Source: an uncultured Pelagibacteraceae bacterium (GTDB lineage Bacteria; Pseudomonadota; Alphaproteobacteria; Pelagibacterales; Pelagibacteraceae). From it: a DNA stretch of 64,000 bases. The stretch covers positions 56,954 to 120,953 of the forward strand of contig CACGDZ010000003.1 of assembly GCA_902571955.1 (NCBI GenBank). Reading direction: 5' to 3'. A program made the translations under genes and the position numbers. The notes beneath the pieces were generated by a model, which made no database searches, was not told the DNA's origin, and worked only from the letters and a program-made list of their open reading frames with translations. Shown here one piece after another: positions 46,247 through 55,707 of the stretch. The first letter of the stretch is position 1, and every line of letters begins with the position of its first letter.

Positions 46247-47508
46247 TTTAAACTTAATACTTCAGCAGCCCCATACAAAGATCCTGTAACTAATAAAAGA
46301 TCACCTTCTTTTAAATCAATTGATTTAATCGCTTGCTTGATATCTGGTTGATATTGAACATTGGTCATACTTTTGAATTTTTCTTTCAAATCTTTTCCAC
46401 TAATAGAGTTAGGCTGAGTTTTTAAATCTATAGTTGTTATGGAAGAAACATCTTTAAAGTAACTGATATATTTTTCATGTTCCTTGTTTGCCATCATTCC
46501 AATTATAATATGTTTGTTACAACTCAAGCTTTGAAGATATTCATTTAATGCTTTAGCACCACCTTCATTGTGGCTTCCATCTACTATAAATCTGTTGTTT
46601 TTAACTAATTCTTTTAATTTACCAGATTTAATTTCCTGAAGCCTAGCTAAGCTAGATATATTTTTAATACCTTTTTTTACGTGTTCATCCTTAATTTTAA
46701 GATCTAAAGTTCTTAGAGTTGCGATTGCAGTAGATATATTTTCTAATTGATATTGACCAAGCACATTAGGCATAGGAAGTTTTAATCCACCAAATTTATC
46801 TTCATAGTAGAAGAAATCATTTTCATTGACTGAATAACTAAAATCATCATTAAAAAATACTTTATTAGATTTATTTTGAGAGATAGTCTTTTTAATACAA
46901 TCCATCGTCTCTTTAGTGTTTTGTTTGGCTACAATAATGTTTGAATTTAAAAGTGAAGATGTTTTTTCAAATATAATTTGTTTGATTGTTTGTTTATCTT
47001 TTGGAAGCCAATCTAGATGATCTTTGCTTATGGATGTGACAATGCTTGCCAGATTAGTTTTTAGAATATTTACAGCATCAAAACGATGAAACAAGCCACT
47101 TTCTATTAAGTTAATGTTATCTGGATATTGCGATGCTTTATAAAAAAAGCAAGCTGATAACATCTCAAATACTGTGATTGGTTGATTATTATTTATTTTT
47201 TCAACTTCTTCCAATAAATCAGCTAACTCATCATCATTTAATTCCTGGTTACTGAAAATAAACCTTTCATTAATTTTTTGAATATGCGGACTTGTGTAAA
47301 CATTGCATTCAAAATTTGCTTCTTTTAGAATTGAATAAGCAGCTTGAATCGTAGAATTTTTACCATTAGTTCCTACAATTGATATTGCTTTAATTTTGTT
47401 TTGTGGATTTCCTAGTTTTTCACAAAGATTTTTAATTCTATCAAGTGATAGGTCTATTTCTTTAGGATGCAACTTTTGAAAGTTGCTGAGAATCTTCTGA
47501 AGTTTCAT
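46243..47508 (-). CDS. folC: Folylpolyglutamate/dihydrofolate synthase
   Basis: FolC adds glutamate to folates. From ATG 47508 it has 421 residues (an alternative ATG is at 47520). Mur-ligase landmarks are SIVGTNGKNSTIQAAYSIL (P-loop), TSPHIQKINERF, SKDHLDWLP and VDGSHNEGGAKAL. The start lies well inside accD, giving a 47-59 bp overlap in a different frame, unusually long for bacteria. Confidence 0.92.
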   Translation of the reverse strand: MKLQKILSNFQKLHPKEIDLSLDRIKNLCEKLGNPQNKIKAISIVGTNGKNSTIQAAYSILKEANFECNVYTSPHIQKINERFIFSNQELNDDELADLLEEVEKINNNQPITVFEMLSACFFYKASQYPDNINLIESGLFHRFDAVNILKTNLASIVTSISKDHLDWLPKDKQTIKQIIFEKTSSLLNSNIIVAKQNTKETMDCIKKTISQNKSNKVFFNDDFSYSVNENDFFYYEDKFGGLKLPMPNVLGQYQLENISTAIATLRTLDLKIKDEHVKKGIKNISSLARLQEIKSGKLKELVKNNRFIVDGSHNEGGAKALNEYLQSLSCNKHIIIGMMANKEHEKYISYFKDVSSITTIDLKTQPNSISGKDLKEKFKSMTNVQYQPDIKQAIKSIDLKEGDLLLVTGSLYGAAEVLSLN

Positions 47509-48394
47509 TTTGTTCAGCACTTATATCAGAATTCTTCTTTAACAATATTGATAATAAAGTTCCAATTTTAGATGCAAGATCTTTACGCTCAACAATGAAA
47601 TCAACAAAACCAGTTTTTTCAACATATTCACTTTTTTGGAAACCTTCAGGAAGTTCTTCTTTAACAGTTCCTTGAATTACTCTTGCACCCGCAAATGCAA
47701 TTAAAGCACCTGGTTCTGCAATTTGAATATCACCTAACATAGCGTATGATGCAGTTATACCACCTGCCGTTGGATCAGTGATACAAACTAAATACGGAAG
47801 TCTATTTTTTTTTAATTCATTAATTGCAAGTGTTGTTCTTGTCATTTGAGATAATGATATTAAACTTTCCATCATTCTCATTCCACCACCTGCGCTAATA
47901 CATAAAAAAGGTGTTTGATTTTCTATGGCATGTTGTATTCCATATAAAAAAGCTTCACCTTCTGCAGCTGCCATTGAAGCTCCTAAAAAATCAAAATCAG
48001 AGGCTACAGCTGTAATTTTAATATTATTTATAGTTCCAGAGGCAACCATCATTCCACATTCTAATCCTGTTTTTTTCCGAGCATTTTTTAATCTTTCTTT
48101 GTAAGGTTTAGAATCTGTCCAATTTAGTGGATCATCTTTTGGTATTGGAGTTTTGAAAACCTCATAATTATTTTTTCCAAATAAAATATCAAATCTTTGA
48201 TGTGGTTTAATTCTATGATGACGCTTACAATCTGGACATACCCATAAGTTTTCTTCTAAATCTTTTTTTAAAATTGGACCCTTGCAACAAGATGTCCAAT
48301 CACTTTTTGCAATATCTTCTTTTGTAGCTCTTTCACGTATAGCAGTTTTAATTTTTTCACCTGCTTTAATTATTTTTGTTATCCAATTGACCAT
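47462..48394 (-). CDS. accD: Acetyl-CoA carboxylase carboxyltransferase beta subunit
   Basis: AccD is half of the carboxyltransferase that makes malonyl-CoA for fatty acid synthesis. The 310-residue protein has the N-terminal C4 zinc ribbon (CCKGPILKKD and VCPDCKRHH), MVASGTINNIKITAV, GGGMRMMESLISLSQM and DPTAGGITASYAMLGD. The AccA partner is not in the window. It overlaps folC and follows trpA by 1 bp. Confidence 0.96.
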   Translation of the reverse strand: MVNWITKIIKAGEKIKTAIRERATKEDIAKSDWTSCCKGPILKKDLEENLWVCPDCKRHHRIKPHQRFDILFGKNNYEVFKTPIPKDDPLNWTDSKPYKERLKNARKKTGLECGMMVASGTINNIKITAVASDFDFLGASMAAAEGEAFLYGIQHAIENQTPFLCISAGGGMRMMESLISLSQMTRTTLAINELKKNRLPYLVCITDPTAGGITASYAMLGDIQIAEPGALIAFAGARVIQGTVKEELPEGFQKSEYVEKTGFVDFIVERKDLASKIGTLLSILLKKNSDISAEQNETSEDSQQLSKVAS

Positions 48395-48395
48395 T

Positions 48396-49199
48396 TTATT
48401 TTAATACCTCTGAAAAACTTTTAACTTGTTTCCCAAAACTTTGTGTTAAATCTGGGGCACTTAAGTTATCTTGAATATATTTGACAAATGTTGATCCAAC
48501 AATAACTCCATTACAACCGCTATTAGCTACTTTTTTTGCATCTTCAGGGCTTTTAATTCCAAATCCAGAACAAACAGGAATATTTGTTATTTTTTTGATT
48601 CTTTTAACAAAATTTGTAACATCAGTTTCATCAGCAGATTTTACTCCAGTAACACCACTAACGTTTACTTGATAAATAAAACCAGAGGATATTTTAATAA
48701 TATCTTCAAGCCTTTTTTGATCTGTAGTAGGTGCTGCTAATTTAATAAGTGATAAACCATTGTCATTTAAAGCATCTCTTAATTCATTTTCTTCTTTTAA
48801 TTCATGAGGTGCATCAACTACTAGTACAGCATCTGCGCCAGCTTTTTTAATATCAGTTACAAATTTTTTTATCGGGTATCTATATAGATTAGAAATGTAG
48901 CCCATCAAAAGGATCCCTACATCTTTGTTGTAAGACCTTATTTTATCAACAAGTTTAATAGTATCGTTTAAAGAATATCCACTTTTTAAAACATGATCAT
49001 GAGCAGCCTTGATTACAGGTCCTTCCGCTGAAGCCTCTGAAGTACAATACCCAATTTCTAAAATGGAGACCCCATTGTCAATTGCTTCCTTGATTAGTTC
49101 AAAACTTTGATCTGGAGTAGGGTAGCATCCAACAAAATACGAAACTAGTTTTGTTTTTGGATTTTTATTTTCAAATATTTTTTTAAATCGTTCACTCAA
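48396..49199 (-). CDS. trpA: Tryptophan synthase alpha subunit
   Basis: TrpA cleaves indole-3-glycerol phosphate. I choose TTG at 49199 (MSERFKKIFE), which overlaps the trpB stop as TTGAGTGA and gives 267 residues, the usual length; an upstream ATG at 49253 would add 18 odd residues inside trpB. Seen are YFVGCYPTPDQS, LEIGYCTSEASAEGPVIKAA (catalytic Glu region), LLMGYISNLYRYP with the family LMxY segment, and GFGIKSPEDAK. The Cys in the EIGYC segment, where most TrpA have Pro-F/ Pro-Y, is mildly unusual. Confidence 0.94.
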   Translation of the reverse strand: MSERFKKIFENKNPKTKLVSYFVGCYPTPDQSFELIKEAIDNGVSILEIGYCTSEASAEGPVIKAAHDHVLKSGYSLNDTIKLVDKIRSYNKDVGILLMGYISNLYRYPIKKFVTDIKKAGADAVLVVDAPHELKEENELRDALNDNGLSLIKLAAPTTDQKRLEDIIKISSGFIYQVNVSGVTGVKSADETDVTNFVKRIKKITNIPVCSGFGIKSPEDAKKVANSGCNGVIVGSTFVKYIQDNLSAPDLTQSFGKQVKSFSEVLK

Positions 49200-50385
49200 A
49201 ATCTTTACCAATATTTTCTTGGATAGTATCCAGATCTTTTTCACCACGCCCACATAGAGATAAGCAAATAGTATAATCTTTAGGTTTATTGTTTGCTTGT
49301 CTGAAGATAACTTCTGCAGCTGCTGCCATAGGTTCTAATGCAGAGCAAATTCCCTCAGTTCTTGCTATAATTTTATATGCTTCAAGCATTTCTTGATCAG
49401 TAGCTGATGAATAAGTAACTGCTTTTTGATCTCTTAAATAAGAGTGAAGTGGACCAACTGAAAAGTAAGTTATACCTGCACCCAAACTCATGCCTCCTAA
49501 AGATTTTGCACCATCGTCGGTTTGCAGCATGTAAGTTTTCATTCCCTGCATAATTCCAGGTGTTCCATTTGAAAGTGCTGCAGTTTCATGAGCCTCAACC
49601 CCAATTTTAGAAACACTAGGTTCATCAAGAAAATCATATATTGCTCCCGCGAAATTACTTCCTCCACCAACACAGCCAACAATCATATCTGGTAATTTTC
49701 CCTCTTGTTCAAGTGATTGTTCTCTTATTTCTCTTCCAATAATACTTTGTGCAAATGCAACAATTTTAGGAAATGGGTGCGAGGAAACAACAGACCCGCA
49801 TATATAAGCAAAGTCTGGATTTGTAGTCCAAGTTTTGATTGCATCTGTTATAGCTTCCTTTAAAGTTCCTGGTACGGCTTTTAACTTTGCTCCATAGTGT
49901 TTTGCTTTAATAATATTTTGATTTACTCTTGCTATATCTACTTCGCCCATTACTCCAATTAAAGGCATTCCAAATTTGGCAGCTACTGCTGCAGTTGCAC
50001 TATAATGTTGTCCCGCACCACTTTCACAAATTAAACTTTTTTTACCCATTCTTTTTGCAAGCAATACTTGAAACAAGCTATTTGTGATCTTGTGGCTACC
50101 CGTATGATTTAAATGTTCTTGCTTAAATAAGATGCGTGCACCTCCTAATTCTTTAGAAAGATTTTCTGCAAAATATAAAGGAGATGGTCTTCCTATGTAG
50201 TGTTTACAATAATAAGCAAATTCATCTAAAAATTCTTTATCTTTAATTGCTTGTTCAAATCCTTGATTTAACTCATGTAAAGCAGGCATCAAAGTTTCAC
50301 CAACTGCCATACCTCCCATAGCAGCATCACCTTCACCATAGTAACCTAGCTCATCTGGACCTGTTTTATATGAATTTTTTGTCAT
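49192..50385 (-). CDS. trpB: Tryptophan synthase beta subunit
   Basis: TrpB condenses indole with serine using PLP. The 397-residue protein has RPSPLYFAENLS, the PLP-lysine motif EHLNHTGSHKITN, ESGAGQHYSATA, and GCVGGGSNFAGA for the phosphate of PLP. It is translationally coupled to trpA through an overlapping stop/start. Confidence 0.97.
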   Translation of the reverse strand: MTKNSYKTGPDELGYYGEGDAAMGGMAVGETLMPALHELNQGFEQAIKDKEFLDEFAYYCKHYIGRPSPLYFAENLSKELGGARILFKQEHLNHTGSHKITNSLFQVLLAKRMGKKSLICESGAGQHYSATAAVAAKFGMPLIGVMGEVDIARVNQNIIKAKHYGAKLKAVPGTLKEAITDAIKTWTTNPDFAYICGSVVSSHPFPKIVAFAQSIIGREIREQSLEQEGKLPDMIVGCVGGGSNFAGAIYDFLDEPSVSKIGVEAHETAALSNGTPGIMQGMKTYMLQTDDGAKSLGGMSLGAGITYFSVGPLHSYLRDQKAVTYSSATDQEMLEAYKIIARTEGICSALEPMAAAAEVIFRQANNKPKDYTICLSLCGRGEKDLDTIQENIGKDFE

Positions 50386-50394
50386 AGATAATTT

Positions 50395-51015
50395 TTAAGA
50401 ACTTATATTATGGACTGTATTTAAAAACTTATCAATTTTATTTATATCCTTAACACCTTTTTTTGACTCTAAATTACCACTGACATCTATTAAAAAAGGC
50501 TTATCTTTAAAATTATTTAGATCATCAGTTTTGATATCACCAGCGACCATAATTGGCCTAGAACTATTTAGATTATATAAAAGATTATGATTAAATGACT
50601 GAGTTTTTTCATAACCTTTAGAGTCGAAAAGTAATATGTCTGCAACATCTTCAAAAGCTTTGTATTTATTAATGTCATATTGATTAGATACAGTCAGAGC
50701 AGTAATAATTTTTTTATTATACTTATGTTTAATTTCTTTTATTTCACCAGGTGTGCTGTCATAAATTTGATAATAATCAAAGGGCAGATGTTTAATTTCC
50801 TTTAAAATATTCTCATCAGGTTTTACAAGCACTGCTACAAAATTAGATTTCTTTTTATCTAATTTCAGTAACTCATTTAGCTTTTCAACTTCAACATATC
50901 TTGAGCTTTTTTTATAGTTACAAATAAAGCCAATAAATTGAGGTGGAAATGGATGATTGATTATAAAATTGAGAGTATCGAGATCTGAGATCCCACAAAT
51001 CTTACAACCTTTCAT
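50395..51015 (-). CDS. trpF: Phosphoribosylanthranilate isomerase
   Basis: TrpF isomerises PRA to CdRP. The 206-residue TIM-barrel protein starts KGCKICGISDLDTLNFI with the catalytic Cys. It has PPQFIGFICNYKKSSRYV and ends near the phosphate-binding SGNLESKKGVKD. The usual QLHG segment is replaced by YYQIYD, so it is divergent but recognisable. It overlaps pyrF by 1 bp. Confidence 0.88.
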   Translation of the reverse strand: MKGCKICGISDLDTLNFIINHPFPPQFIGFICNYKKSSRYVEVEKLNELLKLDKKKSNFVAVLVKPDENILKEIKHLPFDYYQIYDSTPGEIKEIKHKYNKKIITALTVSNQYDINKYKAFEDVADILLFDSKGYEKTQSFNHNLLYNLNSSRPIMVAGDIKTDDLNNFKDKPFLIDVSGNLESKKGVKDINKIDKFLNTVHNISS

Positions 51016-51698
51016 TAGTTTAAATGATTGATTAATGTTTGAATATTATTTTTAATGTTACCATTTGTAATTGGTCTTCCAATTACAAGCCAATCACTTC
51101 CATTTTTATATGCTTGTTTAGGAGTTAAGACTCTTTTCTGATCATTTATGTTTGACTTTAATTTTGAATTAAATCTTATTCCTGGTGTAATAATTTCTTT
51201 TTTAAACACTTTTTTAACTATTTTAACTTCTTGAGCACTACAAACAACCGCATCTAATTTTGCTTTGTTTGCTAACTTAGCTTGATGATGAACTAATTTT
51301 TTAACACTTTTATTAAAACCAATTTCTTTAAGAGCTTTATTGTCCAAAGACGTTAAAATTGTTACTCCAACTAATTTAGTTCTACCAGAAGATTTCTTTG
51401 CTGCTTTTAATGCCTCCAATCCTGAACTGATGTGCATTGTGCAATAATTAAATTTAAGATCTTTAATTGCTTTTATAGCTGAAGAACAAGTATTTGGGAT
51501 ATCTGAAAATTTATAATCTCCAAAAGTTATTTGATTTTTTAATTGTGAAACAAACTTTCTTCCATGTTTGGAATTTAAAAACTCTAATCCAAACTTGTAA
51601 CCAATTTTTAACTTAGAAGTTTTTGATTTCTTTATTATTTCTTTTATTCTTTGAATATTTGTACTGTCACAAGCTATGAATATTTTATTCTTCTTCAT
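51015..51698 (-). CDS. pyrF: Orotidine 5'-phosphate decarboxylase
   Basis: PyrF makes UMP from OMP. The 227-residue TIM-barrel enzyme keeps FIACDST near the start, IGYKFGLEFLNSKHG, and the catalytic DYKFSDIPNT motif, in which the canonical D-x-K-x-x-D-I-P-N-T is fully present. The C-terminal part has TPGIR, VLTPKQAYKNGSDWLVIGRPI. It overlaps ihfB by 14 bp. Confidence 0.94.
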   Translation of the reverse strand: MKKNKIFIACDSTNIQRIKEIIKKSKTSKLKIGYKFGLEFLNSKHGRKFVSQLKNQITFGDYKFSDIPNTCSSAIKAIKDLKFNYCTMHISSGLEALKAAKKSSGRTKLVGVTILTSLDNKALKEIGFNKSVKKLVHHQAKLANKAKLDAVVCSAQEVKIVKKVFKKEIITPGIRFNSKLKSNINDQKRVLTPKQAYKNGSDWLVIGRPITNGNIKNNIQTLINHLN

Positions 51699-51978
51699 TG
51701 TTTAATTTTTTAAACAAGTCTTTTGACATTTTAAAGTGAATTGTTTTCTTTTCTGGAGTATTTACCTTTTCACCGGTTTTGGGGTTTCTACTGATCCTGG
51801 CTCTTTGAATATTTGTTGAAAATACACCAAAACCTCTCAGTTCAACCCTGTCACCTCTTTTAAGGGCACGCTTAATTTCATCTAAAATTATATTAGTAAA
51901 TTTTTCTAAATCTTTTTTAAGGAAATTTGGATAGCTGTTTGAAAGTTGTTTTAAAAGCTTAGATTTTACAACAGCCAA
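51685..51978 (-). CDS. ihfB: Integration host factor beta subunit (HU/IHF family)
   Basis: A 97-residue DNA-bending protein: LKRGDRVELRGFGVFSTNIQRARISRNPKTGEKV contains the family signature (RGFGVF, RxGRNPxTGE variant with Pro that intercalates). Location after rpsA supports IHF-beta rather than HU. It would bend DNA as an IHF-alpha/beta dimer; the alpha gene is not in view. Confidence 0.92.
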   Translation of the reverse strand: MAVVKSKLLKQLSNSYPNFLKKDLEKFTNIILDEIKRALKRGDRVELRGFGVFSTNIQRARISRNPKTGEKVNTPEKKTIHFKMSKDLFKKLNNEEE

Positions 51979-51998
51979 TTTAAATCTTTCCGCTAATA

Positions 51999-53726
51999 TT
52001 AATCTTTCTCTTCATCTTTTTTTTTTAAATCTTCAGATAAAGATGAAAAAGGTAAATTTTTACCTGATCCCTCAGATCCATATTTTTCCAGTGCTTCTTT
52101 TTTTTCTATTTCTTCTAAAAGTTTGATGCTTAATATAACTTTTCTTTTATCTAGATCTAAATCAGCAATTGCGCAGTCTAATTTTTCACCACCTGTCCAT
52201 CTACTAGGTCTTGCATCAGATGCATTAATCGCTATTGCTGATTTTTTAATTTGGAAATCCATTTCACATCCCTCAGGTCTTACTGTTAAACCTTTATTAT
52301 CTGTAGAAATAACTTTCACGGTTATTGTTTGGTTTTTTGATTTATTTTTAAACCAATCAAATGGATCAGGTTGAGTTTGTTTATAACCAACTCTAATTTT
52401 TTGATCAGTTTTTTTAATTTCTAAAATTTTTACTTTTATTTTTTCACCTTTTTTGTATTTTGTCAGTTCTTCTTCACCATTATTAGAGTAAGTAAGGTCA
52501 TTACAGTGTAAAAAAGCGTCAACATCTAAGTTTTCAACTTTTACAAACAGTGAGTATTCATTTTTACTTACTATTTCACCTTCTACTATTGAACCAACAG
52601 GATATTTTTTTTCAAAAGTTTCAAAAGGGTTTTCTTGTGTTAATCTATGAGAAATTGCTACACGTCTTTTGTCTTTATCAATTTCTGTAATTACACAATC
52701 TATCTCATCACCAATTTTAAACATTTTTTTAGCAGAAACATTTTTTTTTGTCCAACTAAGTTCACTAGAATGAAGTAGAGTTGTAAGACCCGGTTCTAGT
52801 TCACAAAATGCCCCAAAGTCCATTATTTTGACTACCTTAACTTTATAATTTTTATTTAGTTCATAATTTTCTATGTGCTCGAAAGGATCAGGTGATAATT
52901 GTTTGACTGAGCATCCAACTTGTAATTTATCTTTATCGACACTTATAACTTTTAAATCGTGTTTTTCTCCAATATTAAAAACTTCATCAGGATGATTTAC
53001 TCTTGAATAGGAGATTTCTTGTAAATGGACCAATACATCAAGTTCCCCGTTAACATTGAAAAAACATCCAAAAGTACTATAACCTTTTACTTCAGCACCT
53101 TTAATAATATCCCCAACTTTATATTTTTCGATAATTTTTGCTTTATCCTCTTTTTTAAAAGAGGAAATAATTTCTCTTCTAGAAACACACGCATTTCCTC
53201 TAACTTTATCAAGCTTTATAAGTGCGAATTTTTGTGGTTCATTCATCAGATGACTAATATCTTTGAGCGGTTTATCGCTGATCTGAGACCCTGGGAGAAA
53301 CATTAATGAACCAGTATCTATATGTTCAACAATACATCCACCTTTACACTTTGAGGTAATCTTGCCCATAATCGGTTCATTTTTTTCATAAGCTTCAACT
53401 AATTTATCCCAACCTTTAATTTTTTGAGCTTTGCTTGCTGAAACTAAAACTTCACCGTGTTTGTCCTCAATTTTTTCAAGGAGAACAGGAATAGACTCTC
53501 CAATTTTGATTTTATCAGTTAACCCCATACTTTTTAATTCATTTATATCAAGAACAGGCTCAGATTTTAAACCTTCAACAAAAAGGAAAACAAATTTTTC
53601 TGTGATTTTGTTTATTTTTCCCTCAATTATTTTTCCTTCTTCGATTTGAATTTTTGAGAGCTGACTATTTAAGAGTTTTTCAAATTCTTTTGAAGCCGGA
53701 CTTGATAAATCTTTATAAATTTCCAT
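51999..53726 (-). CDS. rpsA: 30S ribosomal protein S1
   Basis: S1 binds mRNA on the 30S subunit. The 575-residue protein has six S1/OB repeats; examples are GSIVEGEIVSKNEYSLFVKV and GDIIKGAEVKGYSTFGCFF, with clear starts near residues 30, 115, 200, 285, 370 and 460. The C-terminus is charged. The cmk-rpsA-ihfB order is conserved. Confidence 0.97.
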   Translation of the reverse strand: MEIYKDLSSPASKEFEKLLNSQLSKIQIEEGKIIEGKINKITEKFVFLFVEGLKSEPVLDINELKSMGLTDKIKIGESIPVLLEKIEDKHGEVLVSASKAQKIKGWDKLVEAYEKNEPIMGKITSKCKGGCIVEHIDTGSLMFLPGSQISDKPLKDISHLMNEPQKFALIKLDKVRGNACVSRREIISSFKKEDKAKIIEKYKVGDIIKGAEVKGYSTFGCFFNVNGELDVLVHLQEISYSRVNHPDEVFNIGEKHDLKVISVDKDKLQVGCSVKQLSPDPFEHIENYELNKNYKVKVVKIMDFGAFCELEPGLTTLLHSSELSWTKKNVSAKKMFKIGDEIDCVITEIDKDKRRVAISHRLTQENPFETFEKKYPVGSIVEGEIVSKNEYSLFVKVENLDVDAFLHCNDLTYSNNGEEELTKYKKGEKIKVKILEIKKTDQKIRVGYKQTQPDPFDWFKNKSKNQTITVKVISTDNKGLTVRPEGCEMDFQIKKSAIAINASDARPSRWTGGEKLDCAIADLDLDKRKVILSIKLLEEIEKKEALEKYGSEGSGKNLPFSSLSEDLKKKDEEKD

Positions 53727-54382
53727 TAACTATTTTTTTTCTCGTCTATTATTTTTTTTATTTTTAAAAAACATGCACTTTTAGTAAGGTTTGTCGTATT
53801 AATCAATAGAGAATCTTTGGTTTTTTTTAATGGTGAAATTTTTCTAGTAAGGTCATTTTTATCACGTATTTTAATACTTTTTAAAACTTCAGAGTAAGAT
53901 ATTTCTCTATTTAATTCCTTTAACTCTTTATATCTTCTAAGTGCACGTGTTTTTAGGTTAGCAGTAATATAAAATTTAAAGTTTGCATCTGGGACTATTT
54001 TGTATGTTATATCTCTTCCATCAAGACAAGAACCTTTATATTTTTTTGGTGGATTATAAGCAATGTTTACTTGAAAAGAATGGACTATTTTTCTTATTTT
54101 TTTATTTTTTGCAATTTTTGATGCCTCTGTGCCTATTTTATCTGACAGAAGAGTTTTGTTAGTTAAATCTCTTACTTTAAGTTTTTTGATTTTTGATTTC
54201 ACGAATATTAGATTAAATTTCTTAGGATTTTTTATTTTATTGTATGCAATAAATCTATAAATCTTACCCGTATCAAGATAGAATAAATTATAATGTTTTG
54301 ATATAGATTTGGCTAGAGTACCAGCTCCTGCAGCAGCAGGTGAGTCAATTGCAATTTTTAAAATATTTTTTCTTTTTATCAT
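53726..54382 (-). CDS. cmk: Cytidylate kinase
   Basis: Cmk phosphorylates CMP/dCMP. The 218-residue protein has IAIDSPAAAGAGTLAKSI as its P-loop region, where the usual GKGT reads GAGT, so the P-loop Lys is missing; then YLDTGKIYR, CLDGRDITYKIVPDANFKFY and the lid. The Lys-to-Ala change at this normally critical position is noteworthy. It is placed between aroA and rpsA as in most proteobacteria. Confidence 0.9.
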   Translation of the reverse strand: MIKRKNILKIAIDSPAAAGAGTLAKSISKHYNLFYLDTGKIYRFIAYNKIKNPKKFNLIFVKSKIKKLKVRDLTNKTLLSDKIGTEASKIAKNKKIRKIVHSFQVNIAYNPPKKYKGSCLDGRDITYKIVPDANFKFYITANLKTRALRRYKELKELNREISYSEVLKSIKIRDKNDLTRKISPLKKTKDSLLINTTNLTKSACFLKIKKIIDEKKNS

Positions 54383-55704
54383 ATATCTCTAAATTGATTT
54401 AATATTTCTAAAAAATTTGGAAATGATGTTTTAATTGAATCTTTATCATGTATTTCCCAACTACCTCCAAAGGACAGAGCAGCTATTACACTTGACATAA
54501 AAACACGATGATCTTTAAGAAAATTTTTAATAACTATATTTTTTTTTATTTTTAACTCAGGATTTCCAAATATTTTTATTGAATTCTTTTTTACGACTGT
54601 TTTAATACCCATTTCATTCAAAATTTTATGACCCCATTTAAGTCTTGGACTCTCTTTTTGATTTAATTCCTCTAGATTTTTAAAATACGATACTCCTTTA
54701 GCTTTTGCTGCAACAAGAAAAATAACTAAAAATTCATCAATTGCTTCACTATTTAATTTTGTGGGACAGTTGATTGGTTTTATTGATTTGGGACCAATTA
54801 CATTAATGTCAGCTTTTTTTTCTCCTTTATATTTTTTTTTATTTGTAAGTTTAATTTTGACACCCATTTTTGATAAGATTTTTATTATTCCTATTCTTGA
54901 AGGATTAATATTTACATTTCTAATTACAAGTTTAGACTTGTAATTAAGCGCAGCTAAAACAATAAAAAAAGCACTGGAACTTATATCGGCAGGTATATCG
55001 TAGTTTAAAGGATTAATTTTTCTTATTTTTTTTATTTTAATTAAATCATAATTTTTTTTTTTTCTCACTAAGACAGGTAAGTGAAGATATTTACAAAGTA
55101 GCTCCGTATGATCTCTTGATTTTTTTGCTTTTATATATGTGGTCCCATAAGCTCTCATTCCTGCGAAAATTACTGTACTTTTACATTGTGCTGACCCTCT
55201 ATTTTCTAAATAATTAATTCCTTTTAATTTTTCAGAGCCAGATATTTTAAGAGGTAAGTTTTTATTTTTTGTTAATTTAAATTTTGCTCCAAATTTACTC
55301 AATGGGTCTGATATTCTTTTAAAGTCTCTCTTAGAAAGACTTTTATCTCCAATTAATTTTATTGAATAAGGTGTGTTAATTAAAAAACCAAGTATTAATC
55401 TCCCTAAAGTACCAGAGTTCTTTGCATTTATAACTATATTTTTTTTATATTTATATCCATTGATACCTTTACCAAAAATTTTACACACACCATTAGTGAA
55501 AATAACTTTAATTCCAAATTTTCTTATACAATTTATTGCTGCGAAAACATCTTCTGACATTAGCAAATTTTTTGATTTTGAGATGCCATTTGCTAATGAC
55601 GAAAGTAAAACCCACCTTATGCTAATACTTTTATCACCACTAACAGTTATAGTTTTTTTAAATTTTTTTATTTTTTTATTAATTATTATTGAATTGACCA
55701 TCAA
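54379..55704 (-). CDS. aroA: 3-phosphoshikimate 1-carboxyvinyltransferase (EPSP synthase)
   Basis: AroA joins PEP to shikimate-3-phosphate. The 441-residue protein has SGDKSISIRWVLLSSLANG, a middle segment KNSGTLGRLILGFL (the class with NAGTxxR-like sequence), RGSAQCKSTVIFAG and the C-terminal KDHRVFMSSVIAALS. It overlaps cmk by 4 bp and follows lptB by 3 bp. Confidence 0.94.
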   Translation of the reverse strand: MMVNSIIINKKIKKFKKTITVSGDKSISIRWVLLSSLANGISKSKNLLMSEDVFAAINCIRKFGIKVIFTNGVCKIFGKGINGYKYKKNIVINAKNSGTLGRLILGFLINTPYSIKLIGDKSLSKRDFKRISDPLSKFGAKFKLTKNKNLPLKISGSEKLKGINYLENRGSAQCKSTVIFAGMRAYGTTYIKAKKSRDHTELLCKYLHLPVLVRKKKNYDLIKIKKIRKINPLNYDIPADISSSAFFIVLAALNYKSKLVIRNVNINPSRIGIIKILSKMGVKIKLTNKKKYKGEKKADINVIGPKSIKPINCPTKLNSEAIDEFLVIFLVAAKAKGVSYFKNLEELNQKESPRLKWGHKILNEMGIKTVVKKNSIKIFGNPELKIKKNIVIKNFLKDHRVFMSSVIAALSFGGSWEIHDKDSIKTSFPNFLEILNQFRDI

Positions 55705-55707
55705 ACA

